Part shown: in pieces, positions 1 to 6,589 of the stretch
Layout: the number at the start of each line of letters is the position of its first letter
How positions within the stretch are numbered: position 1 is the stretch's first letter
Assembly (NCBI RefSeq): GCF_042681025.1
Contig: NZ_JBHUER010000002.1
Coordinates: 124,001 to 188,000, forward strand
DNA: 64,000 nucleotides
Origin: Methylopila henanensis
GTDB lineage: Bacteria > Pseudomonadota > Alphaproteobacteria > Rhizobiales > Methylopilaceae
Direction: 5' to 3'
Position numbers and translations under genes: made by a program
The notes under the pieces: generated by a model
Database searches by the model: none
What the model was told of the DNA's origin: nothing
Seen by the model: the letters and a program-made list of their open reading frames with translations, nothing else

Positions 1-248
1 TTCTTCGCGCCGGTGAGGTCGAGATGATCGCGCAGCGCGTCGAGCAGCGTGGTCCGGGGATCGAGGCTGAGGCTGCGCGCCTCGCCGTTGACGGTGAGCC
101 GCACGTCAGCGCCCCCAGCGACAGGAGATGGAGCAGGCGCGGCGTGCGCCGCCGGGAGGCTGGAAAGCCCGGCCGCGAGGCATGCGGCCGCCGTGGTCGA
201 TCCCTCCAGGACGTCGCGTCGCGACGGGCGGAAGCGGGGTGTCGTCAT
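1..248 (-). CDS. Molybdo-hydroxylase 2Fe-2S subunit (PaoA/YagT-like), C-terminus beyond the window
   Basis: This is the N-terminal 82 residues of a gene that runs off the left edge. The start ATG is at 248. The protein opens with a twin-arginine segment (PSRRDVLEG) and a hydrophobic Ala-rich stretch ending in AHAAPA, which fits Tat export. It then enters a ferredoxin-like fold start: DVRLTVNGEARSLSLDP followed by TTLLDALRDHLDLTGAKK. That pattern is the N-terminus of xanthine-dehydrogenase/aldehyde-oxidoreductase iron-sulfur subunits, which pass electrons from a molybdopterin subunit to FAD or a cytochrome. The cluster cysteines lie outside the window. The AraC gene upstream on the same strand may control it. 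Confidence 0.8.
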   Translation of the reverse strand, partial: MTTPRFRPSRRDVLEGSTTAAACLAAGLSSLPAAHAAPAPSPVAGGADVRLTVNGEARSLSLDPRTTLLDALRDHLDLTGAK

Positions 249-375
249 GTCGTGCCTGCGGCCTCCTTCGGAGCGCCTGCGGCCGGTGTCCCCCGAAATC
301 CCGGGCGCAGTCGGAAACGGTCGTCATTTCAAGCGGTCCCTGCTGCTTTCGTCTTTCAGCTTTCCGGCGCCAGTT

Positions 376-1275
376 TCACGATCCGGGCGCTGCGGCGCGG
401 CGCCAGGCCTGCGGGGTCGCCCCGTTGCGCCGGCGGAAGACGGTCGTGAAGTGGCTCTGGCTGGAGAAGCCGAGGGCGAAGGCGATCTCGGCGATCGAAA
501 GCTCCGACGCCGCCAGCATCCGCTCCGCGGCGCGCACGCGACGCTCCAGCACGTAGGCGTAAGGCGCGAGCCCGGTCGCGGCCCGGAACCGGCGCGCGAA
601 CCGATCGACCGGCATGCGCGCCAGCGCGGCGAGATCGGCGAGCGATACGTCCTCGGCGAGATGGGCGTCGACATGGTCGGCGATGCGGGCGAGCTCCCGG
701 CGCGACAGCCCGCCCGGGGCCTCGCGCGGGGCCGGCCTCGCGCCCTCGCGCGAAGCAAGCCGCATCGCCATCAGCGCGACGGCGTGCTCGGCGTAGGCCG
801 CCGACGGCGCAAGGCCCGCGGCCGCGTCGTCCCGCAGGCCCCTGAGCAGGGCGGCGACCACGGGGTCCTCGCCATTGACGAAGGGGGCCGGCGCGCGGAA
901 CGGCCTTCCGGCGAGCCGGTCCATCGTCTCCGGCGCGATCCAGATCGCGGCGTAGGACATGTCCGCCCGACGATAGGCGCCGTAGCGGGAGGCGCCGGCG
1001 GGAATGAAGCTCAGCGCGCCCGGCGCGTCGCGGCCGTCATAGGCGCGGCCGCCGTCGACGCGAACCTCCGTCGTCGCGGTGCCGCCAGCCTCCGTAAGCA
1101 CGATCAGATGATGCGGCGACGTCCATTCGATCTCGGCGTCGTCGCAGGTCCAGCGCCGGCTGTCGAAGGTGACCTCGCCGCCGCCCCAGGTGATCGACGC
1201 CGGCGGGGAGACCGCGCCGCCGCGCTCGCGGATGCGGCCCTGGCCGACAAGTGGTCTCATGTTCCGCCCCGCCAT
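376..1275 (-). CDS. AraC-family transcriptional regulator
   Basis: A 299-residue one-domain-sensor AraC regulator. The N-terminal part (about 1-170) is a cupin-like effector region. The C-terminal 100 residues carry the double helix-turn-helix: EDVSLADLAALARMPVDRF is the first HTH and SIAEIAFALGFSSQSHF with FRRRNGATPQAWR is the second, the usual AraC signature. Size is normal for the family. An alternative start is the ATG at 1260 (MRPLVGQG). It sits upstream of, and on the same strand as, the molybdo-hydroxylase subunit at 1-248, with a 127-bp gap, so it may regulate that operon. The effector is unknown. Confidence 0.9.
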   Translation of the reverse strand: MAGRNMRPLVGQGRIRERGGAVSPPASITWGGGEVTFDSRRWTCDDAEIEWTSPHHLIVLTEAGGTATTEVRVDGGRAYDGRDAPGALSFIPAGASRYGAYRRADMSYAAIWIAPETMDRLAGRPFRAPAPFVNGEDPVVAALLRGLRDDAAAGLAPSAAYAEHAVALMAMRLASREGARPAPREAPGGLSRRELARIADHVDAHLAEDVSLADLAALARMPVDRFARRFRAATGLAPYAYVLERRVRAAERMLAASELSIAEIAFALGFSSQSHFTTVFRRRNGATPQAWRRAAAPGS

Positions 1276-1383
1276 CGCGCGCGTGGTCGGGCGCGACGCC
1301 GCATGCGCCCCGCCGTCTTACGCCGAAGGTAGCGCGGCCAACGGAAAATAGAACCGTTCGAGATCGTGGCGCTCGCGAGGCAG

Positions 1384-1809
1384 TCAGCGGCCGCAGAACA
1401 CCGTCAGGTGGAACGGGCCGTTCGTCAGCGTCCCGTTGACGTCCAGTATCCGGAGGAACACGGCGCTCGGGTCGCCGGCTCGCGGCGACACCACCGCGAA
1501 CAGCGACGGGGGAGTGTCGAAGGCTTCGACTACGCCGATCGTCGCCGTGAGGGCGCAGTTGGTGATGTCACGACCAAAAGAGACCTCGTAGGCGCCCTTG
1601 GCGAGGTTGACCGCGCTTTGCGCCCCCTCGCCACGGACCAGCGAGCCGTCCATCCGCACAGCGGCCGACATCAGCGCCATGCCCAGGTCGGAGGCGGATG
1701 GCGTGGGCGAAGCTTTGGCGCGCGCCGGCGGATCGTTCCGGTCCGACGCCAGCGCCGGCGCGACGACGGCGCCAAGCAGAAGGGCTGTCGCGGCAAAGCG
1801 CATCGGCAT
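1384..1809 (-). CDS. Small secreted two-cysteine protein, paralogue 1
   Basis: A 141-residue protein with a clear signal peptide (MRFAATALLLGAVVAPALA, cleavage probably after ALA). The mature part has a Pro/Ala-rich linker, then a compact domain with a central YEVSFGRDITNCA motif and a C-terminal FHLTVFCGR. The two cysteines probably pair. It is closely related to the gene just upstream at 1834-2304: both share DxGMALMSA, YEVxFGRD and FxxxVFCGR. No known family was recognised. It is the last of three tandem copies read in the same direction, with short gaps, so a single transcript is likely. Role unknown; periplasmic or surface location is inferred. Confidence 0.75.
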   Translation of the reverse strand: MPMRFAATALLLGAVVAPALASDRNDPPARAKASPTPSASDLGMALMSAAVRMDGSLVRGEGAQSAVNLAKGAYEVSFGRDITNCALTATIGVVEAFDTPPSLFAVVSPRAGDPSAVFLRILDVNGTLTNGPFHLTVFCGR

Positions 1810-1833
1810 GGACGATCTCCTTTCGAAGCGGCG

Positions 1834-2304
1834 TCAGCGGCCGCAGAACACGAGGACATGGAAACCAAGCGGCAGCGCCGTCCCATCGACGCTAAATGTC
1901 TCGACGAACACGCCTCTGACATTTCCGGCTCGACCGATGACGGCGGCGACGCCTCTCGGCGGCGTGCCGGCGGTCTCCCAGCCGCCAACGTCGACGGAAT
2001 AAGCGCACGCTGTCACATCGCGGCCGAAGATCACCTCGTACTGATGGCTCGCGCTGACGACGGCCGAGGACTCAGCGCCCTCGGCTCGCACGAGGGTCCC
2101 GTCGGACCGGACGACGGCGGACATCAGCGCCATGCCGCGATCGCTCGTCGAGGGCGCCGGCGCGGCCCGGCCGGCGGCCGGCGGATCGTTCGGCCCCTGT
2201 GCGAGCGCCGGCGCGGCGCAGGCGACGAAGGCGCTTACCGTCAAGAGAACGAGCGAACGGATCGGATGCGGCGTCCCCGAGACGCCGCTTGTCAGATAGA
2301 CCAT
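1834..2304 (-). CDS. Small secreted two-cysteine protein, paralogue 2
   Basis: A 156-residue exported protein; the hydrophobic segment IRSLVLLTVSAFVACAAPALA lies about 15 residues in, so the true start could be slightly further downstream. The mature domain matches the 1384-1809 product: DRGMALMSAVV, YEVIFGRDVTACA and a C-terminal FHVLVFCGR. Both end in the same CGR tripeptide. The two conserved cysteines frame most of the domain. The gap to the next copy is 24 bp. It is a tandem duplicate. Function is not recognised. Confidence 0.75.
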   Translation of the reverse strand: MVYLTSGVSGTPHPIRSLVLLTVSAFVACAAPALAQGPNDPPAAGRAAPAPSTSDRGMALMSAVVRSDGTLVRAEGAESSAVVSASHQYEVIFGRDVTACAYSVDVGGWETAGTPPRGVAAVIGRAGNVRGVFVETFSVDGTALPLGFHVLVFCGR

Positions 2305-2319
2305 CGCCAGCTCGCCGGA

Positions 2320-2673
2320 TCAGTCCTGGCACTTCACCAGGATGGAGAACAACCGATCGGCGGCGGCGGCGTTCGGAGCGAACGTCAGTACGTTCAGCAT
2401 CGTCGGCTGCCCGGACACTGTGGCGATGGTGAGCATGCCCGGCGTCGCGCCGAGGATGGTCGCCTGCCAGGAACAGGTCGTCACCGCGCGCGGGAACGTG
2501 ATCCGGTAATTGCCGGCGGCGGTCCTCTGAACGGCTGCGACGCCGGACACCGTCCGCGCCGTGCCGTTCGAGTTGAACGAACCCCAAAACTCCGCCATTC
2601 CGGTGCCGGCGGCGGCCGGCGTCGCGACAGCCAGCGCCAGCGCCAGCCCAGCCTTGGTTCCAGAAGAGATCAT
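2320..2673 (-). CDS. Small secreted two-cysteine protein, paralogue 3 (diverged)
   Basis: A 117-residue protein using the ATG at 2673 (MISSGTKAGLALALAVATPAAAG), which gives a clean signal peptide right at the N-terminus; an upstream ATG at 2739 would bury it. After the signal the domain reads YRITFPRAVTTCSWQAT in the middle and FSILVKCQD at the end, matching the two-cysteine layout of the two neighbouring genes but with much lower identity. It is the first of the three in transcription order and lies downstream of cynS on the same strand, 102 bp away. It may have its own promoter in that gap. Function unknown. Confidence 0.7.
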   Translation of the reverse strand: MISSGTKAGLALALAVATPAAAGTGMAEFWGSFNSNGTARTVSGVAAVQRTAAGNYRITFPRAVTTCSWQATILGATPGMLTIATVSGQPTMLNVLTFAPNAAAADRLFSILVKCQD

Positions 2674-2775
2674 GTGCGCCCCCCGCGCGTTCTTTGACCA
2701 CCGGATCAAAGCCCGCGCGGAGGACAAACGCCAGTCCATAATAAGACCAGAAGGCTCAGACTAACGTCTAGCCGA

Positions 2776-3225
2776 TCAATATCGCTTGTAGCTCAGGAAC
2801 TTGCCCGACATGCCGATTTTCACCCGATCGCCTTTTTGGTCGGGCTGGCGCTCCAGCGTCATGTCGAAATCGATGGCGGACATGATTCCGTCGCCGAACT
2901 CCTCGTTGATCAGTTCTTTCCAGGTCGTGCCGTAGACCTGGATCAGCTCGTAGAAGCGGTAGATGACCGGATCGGTGGGCGGCACCTGCGGCAGCGATCC
3001 GCGATAGGGGATCTCGGTCAGGATGATCTTCGCCTCCTCCGGCAGGTCCAGCAGCTCCGCCGCCTTCTCCGCCTCGTTCGGCTCGAGCCGCATCTGCCCG
3101 AGCAGCGCGGCCGTGATCACGACCGGCGAGGTCGAGACGGACACCTTCTCGTGGATCTGCTTCCAAGTGAGGCCCTTCATGCGCTTGGCGGTGAGGACGA
3201 GTTCGGTCACTTCGGCGCGGGTCAT
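2776..3225 (-). CDS. cynS: Cyanate hydratase (cyanase)
   Basis: A 149-residue cyanase, normal length (about 150-156). It catalyses the bicarbonate-dependent breakdown of cyanate to carbamate, then ammonia and CO2, as a cytosolic decamer. The N-terminal helical domain (about 1-75) has the TWKQIHEKVSVSTSPVVITAALLGQ pattern in two parts, and the C-terminal dimer-swap domain holds the catalytic Arg, Glu and Ser: YRFYELIQVYGTTWKELI has the Arg and Glu, and the Ser lies in the IMSAIDF segment. It follows the ABC transporter genes on the same strand after a 79-bp gap, which points to cyanate as the imported substrate. Confidence 0.96.
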   Translation of the reverse strand: MTRAEVTELVLTAKRMKGLTWKQIHEKVSVSTSPVVITAALLGQMRLEPNEAEKAAELLDLPEEAKIILTEIPYRGSLPQVPPTDPVIYRFYELIQVYGTTWKELINEEFGDGIMSAIDFDMTLERQPDQKGDRVKIGMSGKFLSYKRY

Positions 3226-3304
3226 GGCGCACGGCTCCTGTGGTGGTCATGGTGGTCAGGTCAGGTCGTCAGGGTCCGGCGGCGCGGCCCGCCGCCGGGA
3301 CCGG

Positions 3305-4216
3305 TCAGGCGATCGCCGCGGAGCGCGGCGAGCCGTCGTCGGCGAGGGTCTCGACGCCGACGGGCTTCGCGCCGGGGCGCACGACCGGCGGCTTGCGCGG
3401 GTCGTAGGCCTTGCCCTCGATCTCCGCGGCGAAGTTCTTCGAGCGGGTCACGAGGAAATCCAGCAAGTGATTGCGCAGCGCGTAGTAGTTCGCGTGCTTG
3501 TGCATCGTCGCGGGCCGCCGGTCCTTCGGCAGCGTGTTCTCGACGATCTCGGCGATCTTCGCGCCCGGCCCGTTGGTCATCAGCACGATCTTGTCGGCGA
3601 GCAGCATGGCCTCGTCGATGTCGTGGGTGATCATGAACACGGTCTGCTCGGTCTCGGTGCAGATGCGGCGCACCTCGTCCTGCAGCGAGCCGCGGGTGAG
3701 CGCGTCGAGCGCGGAGAACGGCTCGTCCATCAGCAGCATCTTGGGCTCGATCGCGAGCGCGCGGGCGATGCCGACGCGCTGCTTCATGCCGCCCGAGAGC
3801 TCCGCCGGCTTCTTGTGCTCCGAGCCGGTGAGATGCACGACGTCGATGTACTTCTGGCAGTGCGCCCGCACCTTCTCCCGGTCCCAGTCGGGATGGCGAG
3901 AGGTCACCGCGAAGGCGATGTTGCCGATGACGGTCATCCACGGCAGCAGCGAGTGGCCCTGGAAGATCACGGCGCGGTCGAGGCTCGGCCCCGAAATCTC
4001 GCGCCCGTCGACGATCACCGCGCCGCCGGAGGGCTGGTCGAGGCCGGCGAGCACGTTGAGGATCGTGGTCTTGCCGCAGCCGGAATGCCCAATCAGGCAG
4101 ACGAACTCGCCCTTCTGGATCGGCAGCCAGACATTCTCGAAGATCGTGGTCTCACCGCCGCCACGGGCGGGATAGCGGCGCGCCAGCGCCTCGATGGAGA
4201 TGAGAGGCTTCGTCAT
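3305..4216 (-). CDS. Nitrate/cyanate-type ABC transporter ATP-binding protein
   Basis: A 303-residue ATPase of the NrtD/CynD/SsuB/TauB group. Walker A is GHSGCGKTT at about 43-51, the signature is LSGGMKQRVGIARAL near 148, and Walker B is MLLMDEPFSALD near 168. The C-terminal part beyond about 250 (FLVTRSKNFAAEIEG) is longer than in simple TauB proteins, as in single-domain NrtD-type proteins. The start ATG at 4216 is separated by only 5 bp from the permease stop at 4222, so the two are co-translated. With cynS next in the operon, a CynD role is likely, but nitrate cannot be excluded. Confidence 0.92.
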   Translation of the reverse strand: MTKPLISIEALARRYPARGGGETTIFENVWLPIQKGEFVCLIGHSGCGKTTILNVLAGLDQPSGGAVIVDGREISGPSLDRAVIFQGHSLLPWMTVIGNIAFAVTSRHPDWDREKVRAHCQKYIDVVHLTGSEHKKPAELSGGMKQRVGIARALAIEPKMLLMDEPFSALDALTRGSLQDEVRRICTETEQTVFMITHDIDEAMLLADKIVLMTNGPGAKIAEIVENTLPKDRRPATMHKHANYYALRNHLLDFLVTRSKNFAAEIEGKAYDPRKPPVVRPGAKPVGVETLADDGSPRSAAIA

Positions 4217-4221
4217 CTCGC

Positions 4222-5067
4222 TCACTCCCGGTAGGCCACGAGCCGCGCGGCGCGGCCGAGCGCGACGTCGAGCGCCATGCCGACGAGGCCGATCAGCAGG
4301 ATCGCGGTGATGATGTTGCCGATCGAGAGGTTGTTCCACTCGTTCCAGACGAAGTAGCCGATGCCGGTGCCGCCCACGAGCATCTCGGCCGCGACGATCA
4401 CGAGCCAGGCGATGCCGATCGAGATCCGCATGCCGGTCATAATGGTCGGCGCCGCCGCCGGCAGGATGACGAGGAACGCTTTCCGCAGCGCCCCAACCTC
4501 CAGCGTCGCGGCCACGTTGAGCCATTCCTTCCGCACGCTCGCGACGCCGAAGGCGGTGTTGATCAGCATCGGCCACAGCGAGCAGATGAAGATGACGAAG
4601 ATCGCGGAGATGCCGGAATCCTTGATCGTGTAGAGCGCGAGCGGCATCCAGGCGAGCGGCGAGATCGGCTTCAGCACCTGGATGAAGGGATCGAGCGCGC
4701 GGTAGACCAGCGGCGACATGCCGATCAGGAAGCCGAGCGGGATCGCGACCGCGGCCGCGAGCAGGTAGCCGAGCAGCACGCGGCCGAGCGAATAGGCGAG
4801 CTGGACGCCGACGCCCTGATCGTTCGCGCCGCGAACGTAGAACGGGTCCTTGAGATGGCCCCAGATCACGCCCGCGACGTCCGCCGGCGTCGGGAACGCG
4901 CTCTTCGCCCCCTGCGCCGCCGCGCCCGAGACGAGAGCGGCGTATTCCGGATCGACATCGCCCGCGGCTCCGCCGGAGGGCAGCGTGGCGAACTGCCACG
5001 CGCCGATGAACACGGCGAAGATCAGAATCGACAGCAGTCCTGCGCGGAGGGAGAGGGAGCCGCTCAT
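4222..5067 (-). CDS. Nitrate/cyanate-type ABC transporter permease
   Basis: A 281-residue inner-membrane permease of the NrtB/CynB/TauC family. The first membrane segment is near residues 7-27 (LLSILIFAVFIGAWQFA), followed by a periplasmic stretch, then the five-helix core. The ATPase-coupling EAA-like loop is in the AATLEVGALRKAFLVILPAA region (two pieces), followed by TIMTGMRISIGIAWLVIVAAEM, which is typical of NrtB-type proteins. It lies between the binding protein (3 bp upstream) and the ATPase (5 bp downstream) in a tight operon. Confidence 0.93.
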   Translation of the reverse strand: MSGSLSLRAGLLSILIFAVFIGAWQFATLPSGGAAGDVDPEYAALVSGAAAQGAKSAFPTPADVAGVIWGHLKDPFYVRGANDQGVGVQLAYSLGRVLLGYLLAAAVAIPLGFLIGMSPLVYRALDPFIQVLKPISPLAWMPLALYTIKDSGISAIFVIFICSLWPMLINTAFGVASVRKEWLNVAATLEVGALRKAFLVILPAAAPTIMTGMRISIGIAWLVIVAAEMLVGGTGIGYFVWNEWNNLSIGNIITAILLIGLVGMALDVALGRAARLVAYRE

Positions 5068-5070
5068 CGC

Positions 5071-6429
5071 TCAGCCCCGCTTGATCGCGAAGGAAGCGAC
5101 GTACTCGTCCGGCTTCGACGGGTCGAACGTCTTGCCCATGACCGAAAAGGTCTTGGTGGTCGACTGCGGCGGCGTAAGCCCCGCCTCCGCCATCAGCTTG
5201 GTCGCGTCGGTGGCGAGGAACACCTCCTTCGCGACCTTCTGGTAGTCGACGTCGCCCTTGATCTGGCCCCAGCGCTTCATCTGGGTGAGGATCCAGACCG
5301 CGAAACTCTCCCAGGGGAACGGATCGAAGGCGATGCGGTCGGCGTCCTTCTTCACGCCGCCGAGGCCGTCGGCGAAGGTGCCGGTCAGCACCTGCTCCAC
5401 CACCGTCACCGGCTGGTTGAGGTAGTTGGTCGGCGCGATCGCGGCAGCGATCTCCTTGCGGTGCTCGGCCTTCTGCGCGTAGGCGGTCGCCTCGATGATC
5501 GCCTTCAGCAGCGCCTGGTAGGTGCCCGGCATCTCGGTGACGAACTGCTTCGAGGCCGAGAACACGCAGCAGGGGTGGCCCTCCCACATCTCCTTCGACA
5601 GCAGGTGGATGAAGCCGACGCCGTCATAGACCGCGCGCTGGTTCACGGGGTCGGGCGCGAGGAAGCCGTCGATGTTGTCGGCGCGCAGGTTGGCGACCAT
5701 CTCGGGCGGCGGCACGGCGCGGATCTGCACGTCCTTGTCCGGGTCGAGGCCGGCCTCGGCGAGGTAGTAGCGCAGCAGGTAGTTGTGCATGGAGTAGTCG
5801 AAGGGCACGGCGAACTTCATGCCCGCCCACGTCTTCGGATCGCGTCTGTCCTTGTGCTTCATGGCCAGCGTGATCGCCTGGCCATTGACGTTCTCGATCG
5901 CCGGCGCGGACCACGGAATCGGGTTCGAGCCGACGCCCATGGAGATGGCGAGCGGCATCGGCGAGAGCATGTGCGCCGCGTCGTATTCCTTGTTGATCGC
6001 CTTGTCGCGGATGACCGCCCAGCCCGCGGTCTTCACCACCTCCACCTTGAGGCCCTGCTTCTCGTAGAAGCCCATCGGCGCCGCCATGATGATCGGCGTG
6101 GCGCAGGTGATCGGGATGAAGCCGACCTTGAGGTCGGTCTTCTCCGGCTTCAGACCCTGCGCGAAGACGTCGGTCGCGGTCGCCAGCGGGAACAGCGCGT
6201 TGACGGCGGCGATCGCGGTCCCGGCGCCCACCGCCGTCAGGAACGCGCGGCGGGTGGCGTCCTCGGGGAACAGCGCCCGCATCACGGCGCTCTCCACCAC
6301 CCGCGACGTCTGCGCGTCGCCGGCGACCGCCGAGGCGGCCATGTGCTCGGCCTCGCTGCCGTGGCGGCCGCAGGAGCAGCCCGGCGTCAGGCGGTGACGG
6401 GCGTCGAACGGATCGTCGAAGGTGGTCAT
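5071..6429 (-). CDS. Nitrate/cyanate-type ABC transporter substrate-binding protein (Tat exported)
   Basis: A 452-residue periplasmic binding protein of the NrtA/CynA family. The ATG at 6429 was chosen because a GGAG lies about 10 bases upstream and a sigma-54 promoter ends about 24 bases before it; a longer reading to 6570 would cross that promoter. The N-terminus carries CSCGRHG and then a twin-arginine motif (TRRAFL, about 59-64) with a hydrophobic run, so export is by Tat. The mature part shows VGFIPITCATPIIMAAPMGF and GFLAPDPVNQRAV, typical of the NrtA family ligand cleft. It is the first gene of the operon ending in cynS, so cyanate is the best guess for ligand. Confidence 0.92.
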   Translation of the reverse strand: MTTFDDPFDARHRLTPGCSCGRHGSEAEHMAASAVAGDAQTSRVVESAVMRALFPEDATRRAFLTAVGAGTAIAAVNALFPLATATDVFAQGLKPEKTDLKVGFIPITCATPIIMAAPMGFYEKQGLKVEVVKTAGWAVIRDKAINKEYDAAHMLSPMPLAISMGVGSNPIPWSAPAIENVNGQAITLAMKHKDRRDPKTWAGMKFAVPFDYSMHNYLLRYYLAEAGLDPDKDVQIRAVPPPEMVANLRADNIDGFLAPDPVNQRAVYDGVGFIHLLSKEMWEGHPCCVFSASKQFVTEMPGTYQALLKAIIEATAYAQKAEHRKEIAAAIAPTNYLNQPVTVVEQVLTGTFADGLGGVKKDADRIAFDPFPWESFAVWILTQMKRWGQIKGDVDYQKVAKEVFLATDATKLMAEAGLTPPQSTTKTFSVMGKTFDPSKPDEYVASFAIKRG

Positions 6430-6463
6430 CGGCGCAGGCTCCAAGAAAGATCGACGCCTCTCT

Positions 6464-6479
6464 TGCACGCCGCATGCCA
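6464..6479 (-). promoter_or_regulatory. Sigma-54 (-24/-12) promoter of the transporter-cyanase operon
   Basis: On the minus strand the sequence reads TGGCATGCGGCGTGCA. It keeps the invariant GG and GC 12 bases apart and differs from TGGCACG-N4-TTGCA at two positions. The predicted transcript start lies near 6453, about 24 bases before the ATG at 6429. The divergent neighbour is a sigma-54 activator with GAFTGA, which supports the assignment. Confidence 0.85.
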
Positions 6480-6538
6480 AACGGCTGCGCGCCGGCGGCT
6501 TTCGCATTCTCTTGAAGCCGCGGCTTGCAACGCGGATC

Positions 6539-6589
6539 ACGACATGTCGTAAATGACGATATCTCGTCACTCCGCTTACGATATGTCGT
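6539..6589. promoter_or_regulatory. Three 12-bp palindromic operators (probable UAS of the sigma-54 activator)
   Basis: Three related sites lie in a row: ACGACATGTCGT at 6539-6550 (perfect palindrome), ACGATATCTCGT at 6556-6567 and ACGATATGTCGT at 6578-6589. All fit ACGAYATSTCGT. Centres are 17 and 22 bp apart. They sit about 85-135 bp upstream of the predicted transcript start of the cyn-type operon, the usual place for enhancer sites, and the last one touches the likely GTG start of the regulator, so it could also repress its own gene. Confidence 0.75.

Noticed and set aside
49..1332. Long plus-strand frame opposite the AraC gene
   Set aside because: Arg-rich composition and no domain; the minus-strand AraC protein has full family motifs.
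6525..6587. TTG start extending the sigma-54 activator by 21 residues
   Set aside because: The extra codons lie in the three palindromic operators and are not typical protein sequence; the GTG at 6588 is preferred.
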